A stretch of DNA of 42,581 nt from Actinomycetota bacterium (lineage in GTDB: Bacteria; Actinomycetota; Coriobacteriia; Anaerosomatales; Anaerosomataceae), in assembly GCA_004348925.1 (NCBI GenBank), contig RCMX01000002.1:216299-258879 (forward strand). The letters run 5' to 3'. The notes under the pieces are model-generated. The model saw nothing but the letters and a program-made list of their open reading frames with translations. It had not been told where the DNA came from and made no database searches. Shown piece by piece: positions 28,901 through 36,755 of this stretch. Each line of letters begins with the position of its first letter. The stretch's first letter is position 1. Made by a program: the position numbers and the translations under genes.

Positions 28901-29568
28901 AATCACGCCATGCAGTCGAAGGGGCGTTCCGCGACGGCGCCGTACGTGTGGTCGTCGCGACGAGCGCGTTCGGGGAGGGCGTGAACATACCGGATGTGCG
29001 GCATGTGGTGCTCTATCACCTGCCGTTCAATGCCGTCGAATTCAACCAGATGTGCGGTCGCGTCGGTCGCGATGACAAGCGAGCGCTCATCCACCTGGTC
29101 TTCGGTGATAAGGACGCGCGCATCAATACCATGATTCTCGAGTCGCTCGCTCCCGGCCGGGATGACCTCGCTGCGCTCTACCTTGCGCTACGGGACTGTG
29201 CTGCGGAAGGGGACGGATCCATCGAGGTCACGAACGCCGACCTTGCCGCTCGCGTGAAGCAGCGGAGACCGAAGACGGCGATGAACGACAAGGGCGTCTC
29301 GGCGGCGATCGGTGTGTTCCGTGAGCTCGGTCTGGTGACCAGCGAGGGAACGGGCGCCTACCGGCGCCTGCAGCTGCTGCCTGCTCCCGAGGGCAAGCTC
29401 GATCTTGCGTCCTCTGTCAGATATGCCGAAGGGCTTGAGGAGATGGCCGAGTTTGCCGATTTTAGAGTGTGGGCGCTCGAAGCTCGGTCGAACGCGCTGC
29501 TTTCCCGCATCAATCGTCCGATCTTGCCCATGATTGGAGATTGCCCGGACGATACCGCCGCAAGCTAG
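25915..29568 (+). CDS. recJ: RecJ single-strand exonuclease fused to HIRAN and RecQ-like helicase domains
   Basis: The 1217-residue protein is about twice the usual RecJ size. Residues 1-565 form a complete RecJ: GDFDLDG (Asp90, Asp92), VTVDTG (Asp147), TDHH (Asp170, His171, His172), VADIVPL (Asp234), the DHHA1 part with GSGRS and RFGGHSAAVG, then an OB fold. Residues about 602-690 are a HIRAN domain (LERQSENPYDSNA, QVGFFNR). Residues about 735-1100 are an SF2 helicase of RecQ type: ATGRGKS (763-769), DEAH (868-871), TATAD, and QMCGRVGR (1045-1052), followed by a winged-helix-like part without RecQ zinc cysteines. The frame is continuous with no break. It should combine 5'-3' degradation, 3'-end recognition and unwinding; this is inferred from its domains. 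Confidence 0.93.
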   Translation: MTDCERTEWSVMRTEESEVRALSAELGLSIVTASILAGRGMASAEKAREFLAPSLERDWPSTASIPGMAAAAERVARAVRDRERIVVFGDFDLDGISSAALALLGLRRLGGDVAATVPHRFREGYGLTPPAIERLLGMKPDLVVTVDTGVSAAAEVATLKGHGVDVVVTDHHEPGDLVPIDTPVANPKLVGPGALELAGAGVALALVRAVGEVLGEPDVWKDLTDLATLGTVADIVPLTGPNRALVSDGLERMRSSARTGIAALASVSGVDVAEMAAEKIAFSLAPRLNAAGRMADPGLALDLLVEIDASRAAELAVALDEHNRLRQAAEGDLMDLALAEADRVHREGARVLVLAGEGWHEGVRGIVASRIVSRYGIPALLFCVEDGEAQGSGRSVAGVDLFSAVNSTAHMLTRFGGHSAAVGVTLPAADLDRFASALAEWMNGVPDEAFVRSVHVDAEVPLDGLSKSLAAELARLEPFGFGNPRPLLGTRGVFLNARRAVGKRSEHLKFTAYDGVASVPGIMFRCPDIESVLVTESAVDVAYELEVDTWRGAERMQLMARDIRPQRTPDDAPAAALVEDLFSHAEEILARGDYAGIAEADSFHTKLAGVTFEGRQEIIARLSEGTPLRLERQSENPYDSNACALYDPFGDQVGFFNRTLAGALAPYVDAGVEYDVTVTEVTGGSEGESRGVNVLVARHDAIVSDEEAAEAGRTRRAELAALAAPELEERLVRHLIGDRPLHAAQVQALGHLSAGESTLVVMATGRGKSLIFHLHAARAAISRGEASVFVYPLRALVADQAFHLRDTFAELGLTVRTVTGETAPGARDEAFEALGHGGTDVVLTTPEFLDHHAARFAESGRVRFVVVDEAHHVGLSRAGHRPAYARLDRALEVLGAPLVLAVTATADAATAESICGVLGTDAVVLDPTVRENLVLDDRRGAADKTALVSAIAASGDKVIVYVNSRETTVQLARQLRSRVPHLLHAVAFYNGGMTRESRHAVEGAFRDGAVRVVVATSAFGEGVNIPDVRHVVLYHLPFNAVEFNQMCGRVGRDDKRALIHLVFGDKDARINTMILESLAPGRDDLAALYLALRDCAAEGDGSIEVTNADLAARVKQRRPKTAMNDKGVSAAIGVFRELGLVTSEGTGAYRRLQLLPAPEGKLDLASSVRYAEGLEEMAEFADFRVWALEARSNALLSRINRPILPMIGDCPDDTAAS

Positions 29569-29581
29569 ACGGGCGGCGGAG

Positions 29582-29610
29582 TTGTGGGTTCAGGCTGCGG
29601 AAGGTATTCT
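29582..29610 (+). promoter_or_regulatory. promoter of the nidogen-like protein gene
   Basis: TTGTGG (29582-29587) and TATTCT (29605-29610) are separated by 17 bases. The predicted start near 29617 argues against translation from the GTG at 29584. Confidence 0.55.
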
Positions 29611-29673
29611 CGGCTGTACCGCTCGGGACGCCGGGTTCTGTGCGGACCAATCCGCGCCGGACGGAGAGGCCGT

Positions 29674-32487
29674 GTGAGGCGTACAGGAACAGCGTGCGAA
29701 CGTACCGGCAGCGTCCGGGGCGCGTGGGGGCTTTCTCTCCAACGACTTGCGCTGGTGGCTTCTGCGTGTCTTCTTGCGGCTGTGGCCTTCCCCGGGTTTG
29801 CCTATGCAGCCGGGCCAAATGCCATTCTCACTCCCAGCGGCTACAACACCAACGCGGTGGCGCGCGCCGACGATACCGCCAACCAGGTCGTTGGCCTGCC
29901 GTTCAGCATGAATTGGAACGGTACGAACTACAACCAGATCTACATCAACATGAACGGGAACTGCACGTTCGGCAACGGCTACACGGGCTACAACCCGACG
30001 ACCGACCTAGGCGCCCTGGGACAGAACATCATGGCTCCGTTCTGGGCCGACGTCGATACCCGGAATACTGCGATGGGTCAGGTCACCTACAGCAACATCA
30101 TAGCCGGCAGCGTGCCGCAGGTGAACGGTCACGATGCGTTCTTCGTGAACTGGATCAACGTAGGTCGGTACAACTACTCAACCGCCGGAAACACGCAGAC
30201 CAACTCGTTCCAGCTCGTCATAATCGACCGTTCGGATACCGGAGCCGGCAACTTCGACTTCATGTACAACTACGATGCGATCACCTGGGACATCGCGACC
30301 GCAAGCTCAAGCATGCGGGCCCGCGTTGGGTGGGGACGCTCGGACGGTAGTTCGTACGAGCTGCCCGGGTCGGGCACGGCGCAGGGGAGCGCGAGCACCC
30401 TGCTCGATTCCTCAGCAGCTGCGACATCGCTCATCCAGAACCTCATCAACGACGAAGAGCAGCTGGGTCGGTACGTGTGGGAAGTGCGAGCCGGTATCGC
30501 CCCGAACATCCCGCCGTCGATCACGGTGGTCGATCGGGTGCTTGAAGGCAACCGGCCGAACGCGTACTACGGGTATACAGGAGCTGGCGACGCGACAGCG
30601 TCCGACGTTGACGGTACTGTCGTCAGTCTCACCAATGATCTTCCCGGGGTGCTACCTTTCGGTACGACCACGGTGACGTGGACCGTGACCGATGATCGAG
30701 GCGGCGTCACAACGCGCGCGCAGACCGTCACGGTTGCCGATACCGTTGCACCAACGTTGCCGACACTCGCGAGCCCTACCCACGCGACAGGTGTGTGGTC
30801 GACGGTAGGTACGGTAACCCTCAACTCGACGACCTCGACCGACACCTGCACCGGCGTTGCAGGAGCGTCGTACGTCTGGACGCGAAATGCCGCGGTCGCG
30901 CCCGACGCCGTGCTCGATCCATCAACCATCGCAACCTACACTACGAGCGTGACCGCTACGGAGAACGCTACGCTTGAGAACCAGTCGTTCGTTGACGCGA
31001 CGTGGCCGACGGATTGGACCCGCGTACGCATCGCCGACGCAGGTGCCCCGACGACGTACCTGCGCAGTCAAGACACCCGCACTAACGGCACCTTCGCAGC
31101 CGAGCTGTACACGGACGCCAATAATGCTCGCCGCACGATGGGTTTCTACAGAGACTTCGCCATCACCGGCCTGAGCTCGATTGTGTTGTCCTACTCGGAC
31201 TACACGATGGGTTTGGACGCCGGCACCGACTACACGCGGCTTGAGTACTCGCTTGACGGCGGTGCCAGTTGGACGGTGCTGCGTGACACCTCCGTTAACA
31301 CCGGCTGGACGGTGCGTACGTTTCCCATTCCGACCGGGACCACGCTGAGAATCCGCTTCAGCGGATCGGTGAACCGCACCAACGAGTACTGCGATTGGGA
31401 CGACATCTCGCTTTCCGCAATCAGGACTACCACGACGACGCTCTCGAACACCACCTGCACGGTGGGTTCGACGAACGCGCTCGCCGACGGCGCATGGTAC
31501 TTCAGCCTGCGCACCGTTGACCGTGCCGGCAACTGGACGGCCTCCAGGACGTTCGGTCCCGTTCTCGTGGACAGGACCGCTCCGGTCACCACGAGCAACG
31601 CACCCACCACCTGGCAGAACGCGAACGTGTTGGTGTCGCTCACCGCCACGGATGCCGGGCAGGTGGTATCAACGACCTACAAGGTCAACTCGGGCGCCAA
31701 CACCCCATACGGTGCGCCCATCCTGATGAGCGCCGAGGGAACGACGACGGTGCTGTTCTGGTCCGCAGACGCCGCCGGACACGTCGAGGCTACCAAGACC
31801 GCGACCATCCGCATCGACAAGACGCCTCCGACCGTGCCGGCAACCGTAACGGCGAGCGCACTGAGCACCACCAGCGCGGAGGTCGCATGGACACCCTCTA
31901 CCGATGCCCTCTCGGGCATAGCACGGTACGAGGTGTACCGCGACGGCGTCCTCGTGGGATCGTCGACTACCACGACGTTCACCGAGATCGGACTCACGCC
32001 GGGCATGACGTACCGGTACTCGGTCCGCGCCGTCGATGTCGCCGGAAATGCTTCGGCTCAAACGCCGCAGGTCGTGCTACTCATGCCGCTCTCGCAGATA
32101 TGGCTGTCCGTCAGCCAGTCCTTGATCGACATGAGCGGCATCACGCCCGGCGAAGCGTCCACCGTCACGAGCGCCACGACGGTCTCGATCGGCGGCATCG
32201 GCGCCATAGCGTATGACCTTACGTGTTCGGCTCCGGATTTCATGAGCATTGACGCGCTGTCGCCGACCCCCACGTTCCCTATCGGGGCGATGTCTTATGT
32301 GACGCATGGCAAGGTCGAGATACCAGCTCGAGCGTTCACGGTGAATCCCGTCGTGATCGACTCTGCTGTGGGCACTGCTATGCAGTGGCGCTACGACTAC
32401 AGGCTTGATTTCTCCATCGTGGTTCCGCTCTCGAACGAGCCGGGCACGTATACTACGACTGTCACGTATACGTTTGTTCCAAAGTAA
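29674..32487 (+). CDS. large secreted protein with nidogen-like, HYR and fibronectin type III domains
   Basis: The 937-residue product has a long signal peptide (basic start, hydrophobic LALVASACLLAAVAFPGF, cleavage likely after AYA near residue 45). A nidogen-like NIDO domain follows (INMNGNCTFG, IMAPFWADVD, NFDFMYNYDAITW). Then come a HYR repeat (LPFGTTTVTWTVTDDRGG), a jelly-roll-like segment, an OmpL47-type segment (ITTYKV-like strands, APVTTSNAPTTW), and a fibronectin III domain (ARYEVYRDGVLVGSS). The C-terminal beta domain is unassigned. It is probably a surface or matrix adhesin. There is no CWB2 repeat, LPXTG motif or C-terminal helix, so anchoring is unclear. GTG 29674 is chosen because GGAGAGG is at 29663-29669; GTG 29584 is an alternative. 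Confidence 0.82.
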   Translation: MRRTGTACERTGSVRGAWGLSLQRLALVASACLLAAVAFPGFAYAAGPNAILTPSGYNTNAVARADDTANQVVGLPFSMNWNGTNYNQIYINMNGNCTFGNGYTGYNPTTDLGALGQNIMAPFWADVDTRNTAMGQVTYSNIIAGSVPQVNGHDAFFVNWINVGRYNYSTAGNTQTNSFQLVIIDRSDTGAGNFDFMYNYDAITWDIATASSSMRARVGWGRSDGSSYELPGSGTAQGSASTLLDSSAAATSLIQNLINDEEQLGRYVWEVRAGIAPNIPPSITVVDRVLEGNRPNAYYGYTGAGDATASDVDGTVVSLTNDLPGVLPFGTTTVTWTVTDDRGGVTTRAQTVTVADTVAPTLPTLASPTHATGVWSTVGTVTLNSTTSTDTCTGVAGASYVWTRNAAVAPDAVLDPSTIATYTTSVTATENATLENQSFVDATWPTDWTRVRIADAGAPTTYLRSQDTRTNGTFAAELYTDANNARRTMGFYRDFAITGLSSIVLSYSDYTMGLDAGTDYTRLEYSLDGGASWTVLRDTSVNTGWTVRTFPIPTGTTLRIRFSGSVNRTNEYCDWDDISLSAIRTTTTTLSNTTCTVGSTNALADGAWYFSLRTVDRAGNWTASRTFGPVLVDRTAPVTTSNAPTTWQNANVLVSLTATDAGQVVSTTYKVNSGANTPYGAPILMSAEGTTTVLFWSADAAGHVEATKTATIRIDKTPPTVPATVTASALSTTSAEVAWTPSTDALSGIARYEVYRDGVLVGSSTTTTFTEIGLTPGMTYRYSVRAVDVAGNASAQTPQVVLLMPLSQIWLSVSQSLIDMSGITPGEASTVTSATTVSIGGIGAIAYDLTCSAPDFMSIDALSPTPTFPIGAMSYVTHGKVEIPARAFTVNPVVIDSAVGTAMQWRYDYRLDFSIVVPLSNEPGTYTTTVTYTFVPK

Positions 32488-32550
32488 GGACGCCGAGTCA
32501 CTCCCAAGCGACCGAACCGAGGAGCGTCCGATCCGTTTCGAAGGGCCTCG

Positions 32551-34767
32551 ATGTCCGCAACGCTCGAAGGTATTGAAGCGCAGCTCAAGACGTACAACCC
32601 CCTCGCAGACACCAGCGGCCTCGAGGAGGCGTATAAGTTCGCGCTGGAGGAGCACGCCGGCGTGATGCGCAAGTCGGGTGAGCCGTACATCCAGCACCCG
32701 CTTGAAGTCGCCATGATACTGGCCGGTCTCAATCTGGACACTGCGACTCTGCAGGCTGCGTTGCTGCATGACGTCGTCGAGGACAGCGGCGTCTCGCTCA
32801 AAGAGATGCGCGATCGGTTCGGACTTGAGGTCGCCGCACTCGTCGATGGCGTCACCAAACTCGGCCGCATCAAGTTCAGCTCGCTTGCCGAGGCGCAGAG
32901 CCAGAACCTGCGCAAGATGCTCATCGCCATGGCGAAGGACATCCGGGTCATCCTCATCAAGCTTGCTGACCGGCTGCACAACATGCGCACACTGGCGGCG
33001 CTCGACCCGGAGAAGCAGCGCGAGAAGGCCATCGAGACGATGGAGATCTACGCGCCGCTCGCGAACCGGCTCGGCATATCGCAGATCAAGTGGGAGCTCG
33101 AGGATCTGGCGTTCTTCTACCTTGAGCCCAAGAAGTTCAACCAGATCCAGCGTATGGTTGCCGAGAGCAGGGCCGCGCGCGAGAGCTACCTCCATCAGGT
33201 CATCGAGCAGCTCACAACGGAGCTCGAGGCGATCGGGATCCACTCCGAGATCTCCGGTCGGCCAAAGCACCTGTACAGCATCTACCAGAAGATGACACAA
33301 CGCGGCAAAGACTTCTCGGAGATCTACGACCTCATCGCTCTGCGGCTCATCGTGGACTCGGTGAAGGACGTGTACGGCGCGCTCGGCACGGTGCACAGCA
33401 TCTGGAAGCCGATGCCGGGCCGTTTCAAGGACTACGTCGCTATGCCGAAGTTCAATATGTACCAGTCGCTCCACACCACCGTCATCGGGCCCGCCGGTCG
33501 ACCGCTGGAGATCCAGATTCGCACCGAGGAGATGCATCGAACCGCCGAGTACGGCATCGCTGCCCACTGGCGCTACAAGGAGGGTGGCCGTACCGACGAG
33601 GCCTTCGATGAGCGCCTGGCATGGCTGCGGCAGATGCTCGAGTGGCAGACGGAACTCAAGGATCCGCGGGAGTTCATGGAGGCGCTCAAGATCGACCTGT
33701 TCGAGGACGAGGTGTTCGTCTTCACCCCGAAGGGTGACGTGTTCTCTCTGCGACGCGGATCGACTCCGATCGACTTCGCGTACGCGATCCACACGGAGGT
33801 CGGTCATCACTGCGTGGGCGCAAAGGTGAACGGGTCCATCGTCTCGCTCAACTATGAGCTGCAAATGGGAGACCGTGTCGAGATCCTCACATCCAAGAGC
33901 GGGACGCCATCCCGCGACTGGATGAATATCGTCAAGACCTCCTCGGCGCGAAGCAAGATCCGGTCGTACTTCTCGAAGATCAATCGTGAAGACGACCTGC
34001 AGCAAGGGCGAGACGAGCTGCTCAAGACGCTGCGGAAGAACGGCCTCGGCCTTGGCAGTCAGGGAGTCCCGAAGGCGCTCGATGCCGTCGCTCGCGACAT
34101 GAACTTCCAGGCCGCGGACGACCTCATCGCTGCGATCGGGAGCAACAAGGCGAGTGCGAAGCAGGTCGTCACCAAGCTGATCACGCAGCTCTCGGCTGCT
34201 ACCGGTGCTCCCGCCCGCACGGAAGATGAGCCGAAGGCCTTCCTGCCGGGCACGCCGATGATCGCGCCGCGCGCCAAGCGCCGCAAGAGCGGCGGCGGCG
34301 TCCGCGTGGTCGGCGTCGATGACGTTCTGGTGCGCCTGGGTCGCTGCTGCAATCCGGTCCCCGGTGACGAGATCGTCGGGTTCGTCACGCGTGGCCGCGG
34401 CGTGTCGGTCCATCGCCGAGATTGTCCGAATGCGAAGGAGCTGTTGTCGCAGCCGGAACGCATCATCGACGTCGAGTGGGATACCGGCAGCGCGTCGACA
34501 TATCAGGTCGAGATCGTTCTCGAAGCGATGGATCGCACACGGCTCCTCCAGGACGTCTCGATCGTGCTCGCTGACGCGGGCGTCAATGTGCTCTCTGCTG
34601 CTGTCTCCACGGACCGCCAGGGCATAGCCACGATGCGGTTCTTGCTCGAGCTTGGCAGCATGGACCAGCTCACGAAAGTGCTGAACGCTGTTCGCGGAGT
34701 CAGCGGCGTCTTCGAGGCGCGAAGAGCGATGCCGGATGTCGGTCCGCGCGGCAAGAGGTCCAAATGA
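32551..34767 (+). CDS. rel: bifunctional (p)ppGpp synthetase/hydrolase (Rel)
   Basis: The 738-residue Rel/SpoT-type protein sets (p)ppGpp levels during the stringent response. The hydrolase domain is intact: HDVVED (His73, Asp74, Glu77, Asp78). The synthetase domain contains GRPKHLYSIYQKM, YDLIALRLIV and RFKDY (291-295), with the RFKD form typical of bifunctional enzymes. The TGS domain starts near 387 (VFVFTPKGDVFSL), a zinc-finger-like segment has GRCCNPVPGDEIVGF, and an ACT domain ends the protein. AAGGG precedes the ATG. The next gene overlaps by four bases. Confidence 0.96.
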   Translation: MSATLEGIEAQLKTYNPLADTSGLEEAYKFALEEHAGVMRKSGEPYIQHPLEVAMILAGLNLDTATLQAALLHDVVEDSGVSLKEMRDRFGLEVAALVDGVTKLGRIKFSSLAEAQSQNLRKMLIAMAKDIRVILIKLADRLHNMRTLAALDPEKQREKAIETMEIYAPLANRLGISQIKWELEDLAFFYLEPKKFNQIQRMVAESRAARESYLHQVIEQLTTELEAIGIHSEISGRPKHLYSIYQKMTQRGKDFSEIYDLIALRLIVDSVKDVYGALGTVHSIWKPMPGRFKDYVAMPKFNMYQSLHTTVIGPAGRPLEIQIRTEEMHRTAEYGIAAHWRYKEGGRTDEAFDERLAWLRQMLEWQTELKDPREFMEALKIDLFEDEVFVFTPKGDVFSLRRGSTPIDFAYAIHTEVGHHCVGAKVNGSIVSLNYELQMGDRVEILTSKSGTPSRDWMNIVKTSSARSKIRSYFSKINREDDLQQGRDELLKTLRKNGLGLGSQGVPKALDAVARDMNFQAADDLIAAIGSNKASAKQVVTKLITQLSAATGAPARTEDEPKAFLPGTPMIAPRAKRRKSGGGVRVVGVDDVLVRLGRCCNPVPGDEIVGFVTRGRGVSVHRRDCPNAKELLSQPERIIDVEWDTGSASTYQVEIVLEAMDRTRLLQDVSIVLADAGVNVLSAAVSTDRQGIATMRFLLELGSMDQLTKVLNAVRGVSGVFEARRAMPDVGPRGKRSK

Positions 34768-35381
34768 GAGTGGAGCGGCTCATCCTGGGCGCCCTCGACA
34801 CGAACTGCTTCCTGGCGGGCGACGATGCCGACGGCCCGCTCGTGATCATCGACCCTGCGGGAGACGCTGACGAGCTGCTCGCGGCCATCGCTTTTCGCGC
34901 GGTTGTGGCCGTCGTGCTCACGCACGGGCACTTCGACCACCTCGGCGCTGTTCGAGAGGTGCTTGCGGCCACGGGTGCGCCGCTGATGGTCCATGAGGAT
35001 GATGCCGCCGCCATCACTACCCCCGAGGGCGCCGGCGGTGCGATCTTCGGCTTCGCGTACTCTGCGCCGTCAGCCGACCGCACACTTGCCGAGGGGAGCG
35101 AGATCACAGCCGGAACCCTGACGTTGCAGGTGCTGCACACGCCGGGGCACACGCCGGGAAGCATGTGCCTGCTCGGCGGAGGCCATCTGTTCGCCGGCGA
35201 CACGCTGTTCTCGGGCAGCGTGGGTCGCACCGACTTCCCCGGCGGCGATCCGGAGGAGATGCGGCGTTCCATCGCGAGACTCGCGGCGCTTCCGGACGAG
35301 ACGCGCGTGCACTGCGGCCATGGGCCCGATACGTCCATCGGCCGTGAACGGCGCGTCAATCCGTTCTTCCCGAGGGCATAG
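34764..35381 (+). CDS. metallo-beta-lactamase-fold hydrolase (glyoxalase II-like)
   Basis: The 205-residue protein shows the complete metal site: THGHFDHLG (His54, His56, Asp58, His59), HTPGHTPGS, FAGDTLFSGSVGRTDFPGG and a final histidine in HCGHGPDT. It resembles the YcbL/GloB-like family that often follows rel in Gram-positive genomes. The substrate could be a thioester such as lactoylglutathione or a related thiol conjugate, but glutathione use is unlikely in this kind of organism. The ATG overlaps the rel stop as ATGA, so the two are translationally coupled. Confidence 0.9.
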   Translation: MRVERLILGALDTNCFLAGDDADGPLVIIDPAGDADELLAAIAFRAVVAVVLTHGHFDHLGAVREVLAATGAPLMVHEDDAAAITTPEGAGGAIFGFAYSAPSADRTLAEGSEITAGTLTLQVLHTPGHTPGSMCLLGGGHLFAGDTLFSGSVGRTDFPGGDPEEMRRSIARLAALPDETRVHCGHGPDTSIGRERRVNPFFPRA

Positions 35382-35398
35382 AACCCCGAGCGAGGGTT
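35382..35398 (+). terminator. weak hairpin after the MBL hydrolase gene
   Basis: AACCC (35382-35386) pairs with GGGTT (35394-35398) around a seven-base loop. It has only five pairs and no T-tract, and the 3' arm overlaps the -35 box of hisS. Confidence 0.35.
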
Positions 35399-35425
35399 GG
35401 TCGGCTCCCGTGCTTGGCGTATAGT
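35397..35425 (+). promoter_or_regulatory. promoter of hisS-aspS
   Basis: TTGGTC (35397-35402) and TATAGT (35420-35425) are 17 bases apart. It is among the best sigma-70 matches in the window. The leader of about 30 bases is too short for a T-box, and none is seen. Confidence 0.7.
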
Positions 35426-35461
35426 TCTTTAGCCGCACGAAACCATCTCGAAAGGCTGTCG

Positions 35462-36733
35462 ATGAACGCCCGCGCACCCAAAGGCACCGCCGATATGCTT
35501 CCCGATGTGGCCCGGGCCTGGGAGCATATGCAGCGCACGGCCCAGCGTCTCTTTGCGCGGTACGGCTACGAGCCGGTCTACACGCCCGTCTTCGAGCACA
35601 CCGAGGTCTTCACGCGCGGCATCGGCGAGGCGACCGACATCGTCTCCAAGGAGATGTACACCTTCGAGGACAAGGGCGGCCGATCGATCACGCTGCGACC
35701 GGAAGGCACCGCGAGCGTCGTGCGTGCCACGCTCGAGCACAACCTCGTGGCCAACGGTCAGTCCGCGAAGCTGTACTACGCGGGTCCGATGTTCCGCTAT
35801 GAGCGTCCTCAAAAGGGCAGAATGCGGCAGTTCTGGCAGATCGGCGCCGAGGCGCTCGGCATGGCGGAGCCCGGCATCGATGCCGAGGTCATCGTCATGC
35901 TCATGCGCTACTTCGAGGAACTCGGTATCCCTCGTCAGAGCATGCGGTTGCTCATCAACACGATGGGCGACGAGGCGTGCCGTCCGGTGTATCGCGACAA
36001 GATCGCAGGGTTCATCAGGGAGCATGCCTCCTCGCTCTGCGAGGAGTGCAATCGCCGCGCCGAGACCAACCCGTTGCGCGCCTTCGACTGCAAGAATCCC
36101 GGCTGCAAGGACGTGATGTCCGATGCGCCGCTGCTGCGCGATGAACTCTGCGATGACTGCGCGGCCCACTACGCGGCCGTGAAGGAATCGCTCGATGACC
36201 TGGCGATCTCGTACATCGAGGACCCGTCGCTCGTGCGCGGGCTCGACTACTACACACGCACCGTCTTCGAGGTCCAGGTGGACGCGGGCCTGGGCTCCCA
36301 GAACGCGATCGGTGGCGGCGGTCGCTACGACCGCCTTATGGAAGAATACGGCGGGCCTGCCACGCCGGGCCTCGGCTTCGCACTCGGGTTCGAGCGGACG
36401 CTGCTCGCACTTGAGGCGGCGGGCGTCACGATCCTCGGGCATCCCATGGCCGAGGTGTACGTCGCCCGCGTCGATGAGTCGCTGGGCGGGGCGGTCTTCA
36501 CGCTCGTGCAGGAGCTGCGCGATGCCGGCATCGCGACCGACACCGACTATCAGGGACGCAGCCTCAAGTCGCAGTTCAAGCAGGCGGACAGGCTCGGCGC
36601 CCGCGTGGTCGTCATCGTCGGCCCCGATGAGCTCGCTGTCGGCGAGGTCACGATGCGGGACATGGCCACCAAAGATGAGACACGGATTCCGCTCGGCGAG
36701 ATCGCCGCGCGGCTGAAGCAGCTGCTCGGCTAG
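35462..36733 (+). CDS. hisS: histidyl-tRNA synthetase
   Basis: The 423-residue class II synthetase has the HisRS opening (APKGTADMLPD), motif 2 (YYAGPMFRYERPQKGRMRQF), the histidine-specific signatures LVRGLDYYTRT and GGGGRYDRL, and motif 3 (LGFALGFERT). A C-terminal anticodon domain follows. The ATG at 35462 has AAAGG six bases upstream; an in-frame extension to 35414 would start before the -10 box. aspS follows after 22 bases, the same hisS-aspS pairing as in Bacillus. Confidence 0.97.
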   Translation: MNARAPKGTADMLPDVARAWEHMQRTAQRLFARYGYEPVYTPVFEHTEVFTRGIGEATDIVSKEMYTFEDKGGRSITLRPEGTASVVRATLEHNLVANGQSAKLYYAGPMFRYERPQKGRMRQFWQIGAEALGMAEPGIDAEVIVMLMRYFEELGIPRQSMRLLINTMGDEACRPVYRDKIAGFIREHASSLCEECNRRAETNPLRAFDCKNPGCKDVMSDAPLLRDELCDDCAAHYAAVKESLDDLAISYIEDPSLVRGLDYYTRTVFEVQVDAGLGSQNAIGGGGRYDRLMEEYGGPATPGLGFALGFERTLLALEAAGVTILGHPMAEVYVARVDESLGGAVFTLVQELRDAGIATDTDYQGRSLKSQFKQADRLGARVVVIVGPDELAVGEVTMRDMATKDETRIPLGEIAARLKQLLG

Positions 36734-36755
36734 ACCGGGCGAGGGAAGGAACCGC

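Noticed and set aside
23220-29593. 12-base repeat TTGTGGGTTCAG at 23220-23231 and 29582-29593
   Set aside because: Repeated 12-mers are expected by chance in a window this long. At 23220 it is not correctly spaced from the yajC -10 box.
29584-29673. 30-residue upstream extension of the nidogen-like protein
   Set aside because: It has no ribosome-binding site, overlaps the predicted promoter, and would bury the signal peptide behind a cysteine- and arginine-rich segment.
32077-34413. 778-codon open frame on the minus strand opposite rel
   Set aside because: It is a GC-driven shadow: the plus strand encodes an intact Rel protein with all motifs, and the minus translation shows no known domain.
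35382-35461. T-box leader or tRNA before hisS
   Set aside because: The leader is about 30 bases and has no specifier stem, and no cloverleaf can be drawn.
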